The position numbers and the translations under genes were made by a program. A DNA stretch of 46,356 bases, from the NCBI GenBank assembly GCA_015491615.1, contig WFVN01000288.1, positions 1 through 46,356 on the forward strand, in the 5' to 3' direction. Every line of letters starts with the position of its first letter. Within the stretch, counting starts at the first letter, position 1. The DNA comes from Gammaproteobacteria bacterium (lineage in GTDB: Bacteria; Pseudomonadota; Gammaproteobacteria; S012-40). Below the pieces are notes generated by a model. The model made no database searches and was not told the origin of the DNA. It worked only from the letters and a program-made list of their open reading frames with translations. This document shows positions 1 through 7,365 of this stretch, one piece after another.

Positions 1-90
1 ACCGTCACCTACGACCTGGCCCGCCTCATGCCCAGCGCGCGGGAACTCAGCACCCGCGACTTCGCCGAGGCCGTGGTGGAGCACATATGA
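1..90 (+). CDS. icd: Isocitrate dehydrogenase, C-terminal end (partial)
   Basis: Only the last 29 residues are in the window; the reading frame is open at base 1 and ends at TGA 88-90. The start of the fragment, TVTYDLARLM, matches the well-conserved C-terminal strand of bacterial NADP-dependent isocitrate dehydrogenase (E. coli Icd has TVTYDFERLM near its end), and the ending FAEAVVEHI fits the family's final helix. The enzyme converts isocitrate to 2-oxoglutarate in the TCA cycle. Position supports the call: in many gammaproteobacteria icd lies beside clpS-clpA, as here. The call rests on a short fragment plus synteny; the active site lies outside the window. Confidence 0.82.
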   Translation, partial: TVTYDLARLMPSARELSTRDFAEAVVEHI

Positions 91-123
91 CCCGACCCCC
101 GCTCCGCCGTCCGGGCAGGGCGC

Positions 124-152
124 TTGTGGGCAGGAAACCCGCGAATTATTTT
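124..152 (+). promoter_or_regulatory. Possible sigma-70 promoter for clpS-clpA
   Basis: TTGTGG at 124-129 and TATTTT at 147-152 are separated by 17 bases, in the 146-base gap between icd and clpS. The spacing is ideal but both hexamers are imperfect, so this is a candidate only. clpS itself has no clear Shine-Dalgarno sequence before its ATG at 237. Confidence 0.3.
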
Positions 153-236
153 ATGGTCTATACCGACTCCGAGAGCGGCCCGAATCGTCGCGGAATCTGG
201 CACAACGACCCACTGAAGGCGATTAAATAAATCCCG

Positions 237-560
237 ATGAGTGACGATCAATACGGTAACGGCACGGATCAGGGCCTGGAGGTCCAAGAGGCCCGACCCA
301 GGCTGAAACGGCCGCCGATGTACAAGGTGGTCCTGCTGAACGACGACTTCACGCCCATGGACTTCGTGGTGCTCATATTGGAACGGTTCTTCGGCATGGA
401 CAGGGAGCGTGCCACCCGCGTCATGCTCCAGGTCCACACCCAGGGCAAGGGCGTCTGCGGCATCTACAGCCGCGAGATCGCCGAAACCAAAGTGGCGCAG
501 GTGAACGACTACGCCCGGGCCCACGAGCATCCACTGTTGTGCACCATGGAAAAGGCCTAG
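237..560 (+). CDS. clpS: ClpS, adaptor for the ClpAP protease
   Basis: A 107-residue protein, the usual ClpS length. After a variable acidic N-terminal tail (about residues 1-24) comes the conserved core with PPMYKVVLLNDDFTPMDFVV and the helix containing RATRVMLQVHTQGKGVCG. The LNDD-TPM segment and the V-HxxG motif form the pocket that recognises bulky N-terminal residues. ClpS binds the N-domain of ClpA and hands N-degron substrates to ClpAP in the cytoplasm. It ends 27 bases before clpA on the same strand, so the two are almost certainly co-transcribed. The ATG at 237 is kept because the start of this family is variable; no clear Shine-Dalgarno sequence precedes it. Confidence 0.97.
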   Translation: MSDDQYGNGTDQGLEVQEARPRLKRPPMYKVVLLNDDFTPMDFVVLILERFFGMDRERATRVMLQVHTQGKGVCGIYSREIAETKVAQVNDYARAHEHPLLCTMEKA

Positions 561-587
561 GGGCAACCAAGACGCAGGCGAATCATC

Positions 588-2855
588 ATGATCAGCAAAG
601 AACTGGAGCAAACGCTCAACCAGGCATTCAAGGAGGCGCGCGAGAAGCGCCACGAATTCGTGACCGTCGAGCACCTGCTCCTGGCGCTGACGGAAAATCA
701 GGATGCCGCCACGGCGCTCAAGGCCTGCGGTGCCGACATCGAGCGGCTGAAAAGCGAGCTGGAGACCTTCGTCGACGAGACCACGCCGCAGCTCCATGAA
801 GAAGACGGGCGTGAGACCCAGCCCACCCTCGGTTTTCAACGGGTGCTCCAGCGGGCCGTGTTCCAGGTCCAGTCCTCCGGCAAGAAGGAGGTCACCGGCG
901 TCAACGTCCTGGTGGCCATCTTCAGCGAGCAGGAATCGCAGGCGGTGTATCTGCTCAACAAGCAGAACATCACCCGCCTGGACGTGGTGAATTACATCTC
1001 CCACGGCATCTCCAAGGTCCACGGCGAGGACGACAACCCCGGTCTCGGGCACATGTCCGAGGAGGAGGGCGGGCAGGAAGGTACCGCCAACACCCCTTTG
1101 GAGAACTACGCCACCAATCTCAACGAACAAGCCCGCAAGGGGCGTATCGACCCCCTCATCGGCCGCGAAAGCGAAGTGGAGCGGGCCATCCAGGTCCTCT
1201 GCCGGCGGCGCAAGAACAACCCGCTGCTGGTGGGTGAGGCGGGCGTGGGCAAGACCGCCATCGCCGAGGGGCTGGCCAAGAAGATCGTCGAGGGTGAGGT
1301 GCCCGAGATCCTCGCCGACGCCACCATCTACGCCCTGGACATGGGTGCCCTGCTGGCCGGTACCAAGTACCGCGGCGACTTCGAAAAACGCCTCAAGGCC
1401 CTGCTCAAACAACTGGAAAAAGAGCCTGGGGCCATCCTGTTCATCGACGAGATCCACACCATCATCGGGGCCGGTGCCGCCTCCGGCGGCGTCATGGACG
1501 CTTCCAACCTCATCAAACCCATGCTCGCCTCCGGCCAACTCAAATGCATCGGCGCCACCACCTACCAGGAATACCGGGGCATCTTTGAGAAGGACCGCGC
1601 CCTCGCGCGGCGCTTCCAGAAGATCGACGTGCACGAACCCTCGGTGGAGGACACCTACAAAATCCTCCAGGGGCTCAAGGAACGCTTCGAGGCCCACCAC
1701 GGCGTGCGCTTCACCCGCCCGGCCTTGAAACGGGCCGCGGAACTGGCGGACCGCCACATCTCCGATCGACAACTGCCGGACAAGGCCATCGACGTCATCG
1801 ACGAGGCCGGTGCCCGCCAGCGTCTGCTACCCCCCAGCAAGCGCAAGAAGGTCATCGGCGTCAGCGAGATCGAAGACATCGTCGCCAAGATCGCCCGCAT
1901 CCCGTCGAAGCAGATCAGCCGCGACGACGTGGAGGCCCTGCGCAACCTGGAGCGCGACCTGAAAATGGTCGTGTTCGGGCAAGACGAGGCCATCGAGGCC
2001 CTGGCCAGCGCCATCAAGATGGCCCGCTCCGGCCTGCGGGACGAGAGCAAGCCCATCGGTTCGTTCCTGTTCGCCGGTCCCACCGGGGTGGGGAAGACGG
2101 AAGTCTCGCGCCAATTGGCCAACACCCTGGGCATCGAGCTGGTGCGCTTCGACATGTCCGAATACATGGAGCGTCATACCGTATCACGCCTCATCGGCGC
2201 CCCGCCGGGATACGTGGGCTACGACCAGGGGGGGCTGCTCACCGAGGCCATCAACCAGCACCCCTACGCCGTGCTACTCCTGGACGAGATCGAAAAGGCC
2301 CACCCGGACGTGTTCAACATCCTCCTGCAGGTGATGGACCACGGCTCCCTCACCGACACCAACGGGCGCAAGACCGATTTTCGCAACGTCATCATCATCA
2401 TGACCACCAATGCCGGGGCAGAGCAAATGAGCCGCGCCTCCATCGGCTTCCAGCAACAGGACCACTCGGGGGACAGCATGGCGGCCATCAAACACCTGTT
2501 CACCCCGGAATTCCGCAACCGCCTGGATGCCATCATCCAGTTCAAACCCCTGGGCACCGAAACCATCCGCCACGTGGTGGACAAGTTCATCTCCCAGCTG
2601 GAAGCCCAGCTCATGGAACGCAACGTCACTCTAGAATTGAGCGATGCAGCGCGGGACTGGCTGGCCGAGCGGGGTTACGACGCCACCATGGGCGCCCGGC
2701 CCATGGCGCGGGTGGTCAGCGAGCACATCAAGAAACCCCTTGCCGAAGAGCTCCTGTTCGGACGCCTGGCCAAGGGAGGCGGTCGCGTTCGGATCGAAAT
2801 GGAAGACGGAGCACTGAAACTGGACATCGAAGAGAAGGAAACCGTCACCCACTGA
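588..2855 (+). CDS. clpA: ClpA, ATP-dependent unfoldase of ClpAP
   Basis: A 755-residue class I Clp/Hsp100 ATPase, close to the 758 residues of E. coli ClpA. An N-terminal repeat domain (about 1-145) binds ClpS. The first AAA+ module has Walker A GEAGVGKT at 216-223 and Walker B ILFIDEIHT. The second has Walker A GPTGVGKT at 497-504 and the conserved SRLIGAPPGYVGYDQGG pore-loop region. There is no ClpB-type coiled-coil insert between the modules, which separates ClpA from ClpB. It unfolds proteins and threads them into ClpP, which is not in this window. It starts 27 bases after clpS. Confidence 0.98.
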   Translation: MISKELEQTLNQAFKEAREKRHEFVTVEHLLLALTENQDAATALKACGADIERLKSELETFVDETTPQLHEEDGRETQPTLGFQRVLQRAVFQVQSSGKKEVTGVNVLVAIFSEQESQAVYLLNKQNITRLDVVNYISHGISKVHGEDDNPGLGHMSEEEGGQEGTANTPLENYATNLNEQARKGRIDPLIGRESEVERAIQVLCRRRKNNPLLVGEAGVGKTAIAEGLAKKIVEGEVPEILADATIYALDMGALLAGTKYRGDFEKRLKALLKQLEKEPGAILFIDEIHTIIGAGAASGGVMDASNLIKPMLASGQLKCIGATTYQEYRGIFEKDRALARRFQKIDVHEPSVEDTYKILQGLKERFEAHHGVRFTRPALKRAAELADRHISDRQLPDKAIDVIDEAGARQRLLPPSKRKKVIGVSEIEDIVAKIARIPSKQISRDDVEALRNLERDLKMVVFGQDEAIEALASAIKMARSGLRDESKPIGSFLFAGPTGVGKTEVSRQLANTLGIELVRFDMSEYMERHTVSRLIGAPPGYVGYDQGGLLTEAINQHPYAVLLLDEIEKAHPDVFNILLQVMDHGSLTDTNGRKTDFRNVIIIMTTNAGAEQMSRASIGFQQQDHSGDSMAAIKHLFTPEFRNRLDAIIQFKPLGTETIRHVVDKFISQLEAQLMERNVTLELSDAARDWLAERGYDATMGARPMARVVSEHIKKPLAEELLFGRLAKGGGRVRIEMEDGALKLDIEEKETVTH

Positions 2856-2896
2856 GAAAAAAAAGGTTCCTCTCGATTGAGTCCTTCACCCTGCCA

Positions 2897-2923
2897 CGCC
2901 TGGGGCCCCGGCGGGGTTTTTTT
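2897..2923 (+). terminator. Probable terminator after clpA
   Basis: A GC-rich self-complementary stretch at 2897-2916 (CGCC paired with GGCG, or CCCC with GGGG) is followed by seven T. It lies between clpA and the convergent infA, and the T-run touches the infA stop codon. The stem is short, so confidence is moderate. Confidence 0.5.
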
Positions 2924-3140
2924 ACTTGGCGCGATAGACGATGCGTCCCTTGGTGAGATCGTAGGGCGTGAGCTGAACGACCACCCGGTCCCCCGTCAGG
3001 ATGCGGATGTAATGTTTACGCATCTTCCCAGAAATGTGGGCAGTGACCACGTGGCCGTTGTCCAATTTCACTCTGAACATGGTGTTGGGAAGGGTCTCGA
3101 TGACCGTCCCTTCCATTTCGATACTTTCTTCCTTCGCCAT
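2922..3140 (-). CDS. infA: Translation initiation factor IF-1
   Basis: A 72-residue S1/OB-fold protein starting MAKEESIEMEG and ending KGRIVYRAK, the exact length of IF-1 in most bacteria. The core includes NTMFRVKLDNGHVVTAHISG and KMRKHYIRILTGDRV, the RNA-binding face. IF-1 occupies the ribosomal A site during initiation and works with IF-2 and IF-3. The frame is open upstream, but ATG at 3138-3140 is preceded by GGAG and gives the canonical N-terminus, so the longer version is rejected. It is convergent with clpA, as in E. coli. infB, encoding IF-2, lies about 5.5 kb away in the rimP operon. Confidence 0.98.
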   Translation of the reverse strand: MAKEESIEMEGTVIETLPNTMFRVKLDNGHVVTAHISGKMRKHYIRILTGDRVVVQLTPYDLTKGRIVYRAK

Positions 3141-3185
3141 GGATATCGCTCCAAATCTGTACCGAATACGACTCGATGAGCGCGG

Positions 3186-3191
3186 ATTATA
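3186..3191 (-). promoter_or_regulatory. Candidate -10 box for infA
   Basis: A perfect TATAAT on the minus strand, 46 bases upstream of the infA ATG. No convincing -35 hexamer lies at 16-18 bases, so only the -10 element is claimed. Confidence 0.4.
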
Positions 3192-3262
3192 CGTTTTCCC
3201 CCCGCCATTTCCTAGCGAGGCAATCAGGTGGGAATTATCCGGCGTCTTCACATCCTTTCCGC

Positions 3263-3268
3263 TATAAT
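3263..3268 (+). promoter_or_regulatory. Candidate -10 box for the DUF3579-type gene
   Basis: A perfect TATAAT on the plus strand, 38 bases before the ATG at 3307. No good -35 hexamer is visible at normal spacing. Confidence 0.4.
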
Positions 3269-3306
3269 AGGCGCCCCAGATCGCTGGATTGTGGACGGTA
3301 GAATCC

Positions 3307-3606
3307 ATGGAGCTCGACAAGAACGAAGTCATCGTCATCAAAGGTGTCACCAGAGACGGCCGACGCTTTCGCCCCAGCGACTGGGCGCAGCGCCTCTCTA
3401 CCGCTGCAGCAGCCATGGTACCCGCCCCGCCGCAAGCCGCACGCAAGGCAAGACGTCCGTTTCACCCCAAGGTCAACACCGCCATCATCGACGGGATCAA
3501 CAGCGTCGTGGTGGAAAAATCCTTGGCTGAAGAAGATCAGCGCCTATACAAATTTTTGATCAACTTCGCAAAGGAAAACGACCTACTGATCGAAGGCCTG
3601 GATTGA
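3307..3606 (+). CDS. DUF3579-family protein of unknown function
   Basis: A 99-residue soluble protein. Features typical of what I recall as DUF3579 are an N-terminal strand (EVIVIKGVTRDGRRFRPSDW) in which GRRFRPSDWAQRL is diagnostic, and a C-terminal block with LYKFLINFAKENDL. The middle, about residues 33-58, is an Ala/Pro/basic linker and probably variable. The start at 3307 (MELDKNE) is chosen over an in-frame codon at 3289 because the conserved part begins just after it. It has no signal peptide or membrane segment. It is divergent from infA and has its own likely promoter. Function is unknown; none is proposed. Confidence 0.8.
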   Translation: MELDKNEVIVIKGVTRDGRRFRPSDWAQRLSTAAAAMVPAPPQAARKARRPFHPKVNTAIIDGINSVVVEKSLAEEDQRLYKFLINFAKENDLLIEGLD

Positions 3607-3648
3607 CGGAATTTTCCTGCATTTCCTCGATCATGCCTCCAAGGAGGA

Positions 3649-4125
3649 TCAACGCCTTTCCGCCTTGTCCTCTCCTTCGTCGCTCCAATTCTTGATAAAA
3701 AACTTCAACATCTTGTTTTCGTAACTGATCTCGTCCAGCAGGGCATGCACCAAATCACTCATGGAGATCATGCCGCAGATGGTGCCGTCTCCGTCCACGA
3801 CCGGTAGATGGCGGATTCGCTGACTAGTGGGATTCTCCAGCATCAGCGCCATGGCCTCTTGCAGCTCCACCTCGCCCGGGCAGGTGACCAGACGTCTGCT
3901 CATGACCGAAGCGACGGACACCTCGGTGACCGCCGCCCCATGTTCACCCAAGGCCTTCAACACGTCACGTTCGGTGACGATACCGATGGGTCGGTCGCCC
4001 TCGAACACGAACAGCGCACCCGTGCCGGCCTCGGCCATACGTTTGGCCGCCTCATGCAAGGTCGACTGCGGGACGATGCCGACGATTTCTCGACCCTTCT
4101 TATCCAGCACGTCGATGATGCGCAT
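3649..4125 (-). CDS. Protein with a pair of CBS domains
   Basis: A 158-residue cytoplasmic protein made almost entirely of two CBS motifs: about residues 8-62, ending GIVTERDVLKAL, and about 70-133, ending GMISMSDLVHALL. The pattern (G)I(V/S)TERD/SMSDL at the end of each repeat is the adenosyl-ligand-binding signature of CBS pairs. A short acidic-basic tail follows. Stand-alone CBS pairs usually sense AMP, ATP, NAD or S-adenosylmethionine and regulate a partner; the partner is not evident here. The start has a strong Shine-Dalgarno (GGGGGAG) 6-7 bases upstream. It is divergent from the small membrane protein at 4170. Confidence 0.9.
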   Translation of the reverse strand: MRIIDVLDKKGREIVGIVPQSTLHEAAKRMAEAGTGALFVFEGDRPIGIVTERDVLKALGEHGAAVTEVSVASVMSRRLVTCPGEVELQEAMALMLENPTSQRIRHLPVVDGDGTICGMISMSDLVHALLDEISYENKMLKFFIKNWSDEGEDKAERR

Positions 4126-4169
4126 GATAAACTCCCCCTGGAAAATCCATCGCGTTGCTCCATATTAAC

Positions 4170-4532
4170 ATGATTATCGCCTTGATCGATCTTTTGTTCA
4201 TATTGTTCATGTCTTTGATTTATATAGACATTCCTCCGCTTATCGTGGGATTGTCCGTGCGTGGCCTCGATTTCATCCTGGAGCCGATGAACGCGTTTCT
4301 GGCCATGTCGACAGGGCAGGTGGTCTACCTCACTGTGATGTGGTTACGGCGACGGCGACACGGCTACAACGTGCCTCTATTTCTTTCTGCCATGGGGGCA
4401 GGAGGTGTGTTTCTCGGTATCTTCGTCTCGCCGCCACTGGTGATGGCGGGAACGGTGGTGCAAATCGTCGCTTGGGTGCTGGATGCAAAGACCCAAGAGT
4501 CCACTATGGAAAAGGGGGTCAAAGCACGATAA
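4170..4532 (+). CDS. Small integral membrane protein, unknown function
   Basis: About 120 residues from ATG 4170; TTG at 4155 is an alternative start. Hydrophobic segments lie at about residues 1-20, 22-34, 50-63, 72-90 and 93-108, with a basic loop WLRRRRHGYN after the third, suggesting an inner-membrane protein with three to four helices. The tail is short and charged. The first part is clearly AT-richer than the surroundings. No good Shine-Dalgarno is visible, which lowers confidence in the start. I recognise no family. The next small membrane gene begins 58 bases downstream on the same strand and may be co-transcribed. Confidence 0.55.
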   Translation: MIIALIDLLFILFMSLIYIDIPPLIVGLSVRGLDFILEPMNAFLAMSTGQVVYLTVMWLRRRRHGYNVPLFLSAMGAGGVFLGIFVSPPLVMAGTVVQIVAWVLDAKTQESTMEKGVKAR

Positions 4533-4590
4533 TATTTTTCCGTCCATCACAACCAACCATCCATCAACCACGAACAAAGGGGGACCTACC

Positions 4591-4695
4591 ATGCCGAGAC
4601 CCGACGACGGTACGGAAGTACAGGGCATCTTGTGGATTGTGTTCACCATTCTCTACGCCGCCTTGGCCATTTTCGTCCTGGCCAACGCGGCATGA
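4591..4695 (+). CDS. 34-residue single-helix membrane protein
   Basis: A short ORF beginning MPRPDDGTEVQG, followed by one hydrophobic helix (about residues 13-32, ILWIVFTILYAALAIFVLAN) and ending AA. A strong Shine-Dalgarno (AAAGGGGGA, 4576-4584) lies six bases before the ATG, and a near-perfect terminator begins at its stop codon. These signals together make it a credible small protein. A charged N-terminus and one C-terminal helix are typical of regulatory subunits of larger membrane complexes, but no partner can be named. It may form a two-gene unit with the membrane protein ending at 4532. Confidence 0.62.
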   Translation: MPRPDDGTEVQGILWIVFTILYAALAIFVLANAA

Positions 4696-4737
4696 CGCAA
4701 AGAAACCCCGGGATGTCCCGCCGGGGTTTCTTTGCGT
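4695..4737 (+). terminator. Strong intrinsic terminator overlapping a stop codon
   Basis: A 17-base perfect stem (4695-4711 with 4721-4737), nine-base loop. The stem core is CCCCGG/CCGGGG followed by TTTCTTT. The first stem base is the last base of the TGA of the 34-residue ORF. The structure is symmetrical and could act in both directions. Confidence 0.85.
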
Positions 4738-4835
4738 TACATCCACTTTACATAATATACATTATGCGAAATTACGTGTCCTGCGGCCGATCGATCGTCT
4801 TGATGATGATGCGCCCCCTTCTTCCCGGGGGCCAT

Positions 4836-4874
4836 GCAAAAAGCCGAGGGTTGGGCGCCCTCGGCTTTTTGCCG
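4836..4874 (-). terminator. Terminator of the rimP-pnp operon (possibly bidirectional)
   Basis: A 15-base perfect stem (4836-4850 with 4858-4872) with a seven-base loop. On the minus strand it begins about 20 bases after the pnp stop and ends CGGCTTTTTGC. The same hairpin also has five T when read on the plus strand. Confidence 0.85.
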
Positions 4875-4893
4875 GTGATGGTGAACGGTCGGA

Positions 4894-6987
4894 TCAAGTG
4901 ACGTCTTGGGGGACGCCCTTCATGCTCAGGCGGATGCGCCCCTGCTTGTCCACCTCCAGGACCTTGACGCGGACGATGTCTCCCTCCTTGAGTTTGTCGA
5001 TTACGTTGTTCACGCGCTCGTCGGAAATCTGGGAGATGTGTACGAGACCGTCCTTGCCGGGCAGGATGTTGACGAAGGCGCCGAAGTCCATGATCTTGGT
5101 GACCTTGCCGGTGTAGGTCGCCCCCACTTCCACGTCTGCGGTGAGGGCCTCGATCATTTCCTTGGCCTTGTTGGCGGCGCTCTTGTCGGACGAGGCGATC
5201 TTCACCGTGCCGTCGTCGGCGATGTCGATGGTGGTGCCGGTCTCCTCGGTGATGGAGCGGATGGTCGCCCCACCCTTGCCGATCACGTCACGGATGCGAT
5301 CGGGATTGATCTTCATGGTGACGTAGCGCGGGGCGTATTCGGACATCTCCTCACGCGGTTCGGCAATGACGGCGCTCATGAGCCCGAGGATGTGCTTGCG
5401 GGCACGATGGGCCTTTTCCAGGGCCACCGACATGATGTCACGGTCGATGCCTTCGATCTTGATGTCCATCTGCAGAGCGGTCACCCCCTTGGCGGTGCCG
5501 GCTACTTTGAAATCCATGTCACCCAAGTGGTCTTCGTCACCCAGGATGTCGGTGAGGACGGCGAACTGATCGCCTTCCTTGATGAGCCCCATGGCGATAC
5601 CCGCCACCGGCGCCTTGATGGGCACGCCGGCATCCATGAGGGACAGGGAGGTGCCGCAGACGGTGGCCATGGAGCTGGAACCGTTGGATTCAGTGATCTC
5701 CGAGACCACGCGGATGGAGTAAGGGTATTTGTCCAGGCTGGGCATGACGGCCATAAGGGCGCGCTTGGCCAGTTTGCCGTGGCCGATCTCGCGCCGCTTG
5801 GGGCTGCCCACCATGCCCGTCTCCCCCACTGAATACGGGGGGAAGTTGTAGTGCAGAATAAAGGGATCGCGATATTCGCCACCGATGGCGTCGATGAGCT
5901 GGGCCTCGCGCTCGGTGCCCAAAGTGGTGACCACCAGGGCTTGGGTCTCGCCACGGGTAAACAGGGCTGAGCCATGGGTGCGCCGTAACAGCCCCACCTT
6001 GATGCGGATGGGGCGGACGGTGTCGTTATCGCGTCCGTCGATCCGGGGCTCGCCCCGCAGGATACGCCCGCGTACGATCTCTTTTTCCTGCGATTCCAAG
6101 ATCTTGTGAACGGTTTTTTCGTCCCAACGTTCGGGCACTTCCTGAGTCAGCCGGGCGACCACCTCGTTGTGCACCTGGTTGATAGCCTCTCGACGGGCCT
6201 GTTTTTCGTGGATCTGGTAGGCGGCGATCAGCTTGTCCTCGGCCAGCGTCCGCACGCGTTGCACGAGCTCCTCGTCCTCCAGCGGCGGCTGCCAGTCCCA
6301 GTCGGGCTTGCCTGCCTCGGCCTTCAGCTCGGTGATGGCGTCGATGACGACCTGCATCTGTTCGTGGCCGAACATGACCGCGCCCAGCATCACCGATTCG
6401 TCCAGTTCCTTGGCCTCGGATTCCACCATGAGCACGGCGCCGCGGGTGCCTGCCACGACCAGGTCCAGGTCGGAGGAAGCCATTTGCGTGGCGGTGGGAT
6501 TGAGAATGTATTCTCCGTCCGCATAGCCCACTCGGCAGGCGCCCAGCGGCCCATGGAAAGGCACCCCGGCGAGGCTGACGGCGGCGGAGGCCCCGATCAT
6601 GGCGGGGATGTCCGGGTCGATCTCCGGATCCAACGAGATGACCGTAGCGATCACCTGGACCTCGTTGTAGAACCCCTTGGGGAACAAGGGGCGCAGAGGG
6701 CGGTCGATGAGCCGCGAGGTGAGGGTCTCCTTCTCGGAGGGGCGCCCTTCCCGCTTGAAGAAACCACCGGGAATCTTGCCCGCCGCGTAGGTGCGCTCCT
6801 GGTAGTTCACCGTGAGGGGGAAGAAATCCCGCCCCTCAGCGGGTTCCTTGGCGGCGACGCAGGTGACGAGCACGGTGGTATCACCCATGCTCACCATGAC
6901 GGCGCCGGTGGCCTGGCGGGCGATCTCGCCGGTTTCTAGGGTGACGGTGTGCTGTCCGAAGGTGAAGGTCTTGGTGACTGGTTCCAC
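4894..6987 (-). CDS. pnp: Polynucleotide phosphorylase
   Basis: A 697-residue 3'-5' phosphorolytic exoribonuclease of the RNA degradosome. Two RNase PH-like domains (about 1-210 and 315-545) flank a helical linker. They are followed by a KH domain with VIGKGGATIRSITEETG (about 560-615) and an S1 domain (about 622-690, TGKVTKIMDFGAFVNILPGKDGLVHIS). The FTRGETQALVVTTLGT and GDEDHLGDMDFKVAGT segments carry conserved phosphate- and metal-binding residues. The start codon is GTG at 6987, with AAGGA about seven bases upstream. It is the last gene of the rimP operon, only 28 bases after rpsO, and is followed by a strong terminator. Confidence 0.99.
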   Translation of the reverse strand: MEPVTKTFTFGQHTVTLETGEIARQATGAVMVSMGDTTVLVTCVAAKEPAEGRDFFPLTVNYQERTYAAGKIPGGFFKREGRPSEKETLTSRLIDRPLRPLFPKGFYNEVQVIATVISLDPEIDPDIPAMIGASAAVSLAGVPFHGPLGACRVGYADGEYILNPTATQMASSDLDLVVAGTRGAVLMVESEAKELDESVMLGAVMFGHEQMQVVIDAITELKAEAGKPDWDWQPPLEDEELVQRVRTLAEDKLIAAYQIHEKQARREAINQVHNEVVARLTQEVPERWDEKTVHKILESQEKEIVRGRILRGEPRIDGRDNDTVRPIRIKVGLLRRTHGSALFTRGETQALVVTTLGTEREAQLIDAIGGEYRDPFILHYNFPPYSVGETGMVGSPKRREIGHGKLAKRALMAVMPSLDKYPYSIRVVSEITESNGSSSMATVCGTSLSLMDAGVPIKAPVAGIAMGLIKEGDQFAVLTDILGDEDHLGDMDFKVAGTAKGVTALQMDIKIEGIDRDIMSVALEKAHRARKHILGLMSAVIAEPREEMSEYAPRYVTMKINPDRIRDVIGKGGATIRSITEETGTTIDIADDGTVKIASSDKSAANKAKEMIEALTADVEVGATYTGKVTKIMDFGAFVNILPGKDGLVHISQISDERVNNVIDKLKEGDIVRVKVLEVDKQGRIRLSMKGVPQDVT

Positions 6988-7015
6988 GCTGGTTTCCTTG
7001 GGGCTGGGCGGGGGC

Positions 7016-7285
7016 TTACTTTCTCAGGCCGAGGCGGGAGATGAGCTCGCGGTAACGCTGGATGTCCTTGCGCTTGAGGTAGTCCAGGAGTTTGCGGCGC
7101 TGGTTGACCATCTTCAGGAGGCCCTGACGGGAGTGGTGGTCGTGCTTGTGGGTCTTGAAGTGTTCGGCCAGGTCGTCGATGCGCGCGGACAGCAGGGCCA
7201 CCTGGACCTCGGGGGAACCGGTGTCCCCCGGCTTGCGTTGAAATTCCTCGACGATCTTTTGTTTCTGCTCTGCGTTCAGCGTCAT
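7016..7285 (-). CDS. rpsO: Ribosomal protein S15
   Basis: An 89-residue protein starting MTLNAEQKQKIVEEFQRKPG and ending RELISRLGLRK. It has the S15 signature GDTGSPEVQVALLSARI and the HKHDHHSRQGLLKMVNQRRKLLDYLK segment that binds the 16S rRNA central domain. A longer in-frame version (from 7318) is rejected because the family begins at MTLN/MSLS and GAAATC after AAAGGAGCG gives a good ribosome site. It lies between truB and pnp, the standard order. In E. coli S15 represses its own translation; that cannot be judged from sequence here. Confidence 0.99.
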   Translation of the reverse strand: MTLNAEQKQKIVEEFQRKPGDTGSPEVQVALLSARIDDLAEHFKTHKHDHHSRQGLLKMVNQRRKLLDYLKRKDIQRYRELISRLGLRK

Positions 7286-7365
7286 GATTTCGCTCCTTTC
7301 AATGATTCGGTCGTTCAAAATTCCGGCCAGATTCTACCATGTTGCGGCGTAGGTTCGATGGGCGC

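Noticed and set aside
9..1772. A 587-codon open frame on the minus strand opposite icd, clpS and clpA
   Set aside because: Mirror frame of clpA codons; no recognisable domain and it covers three well-supported plus-strand genes.
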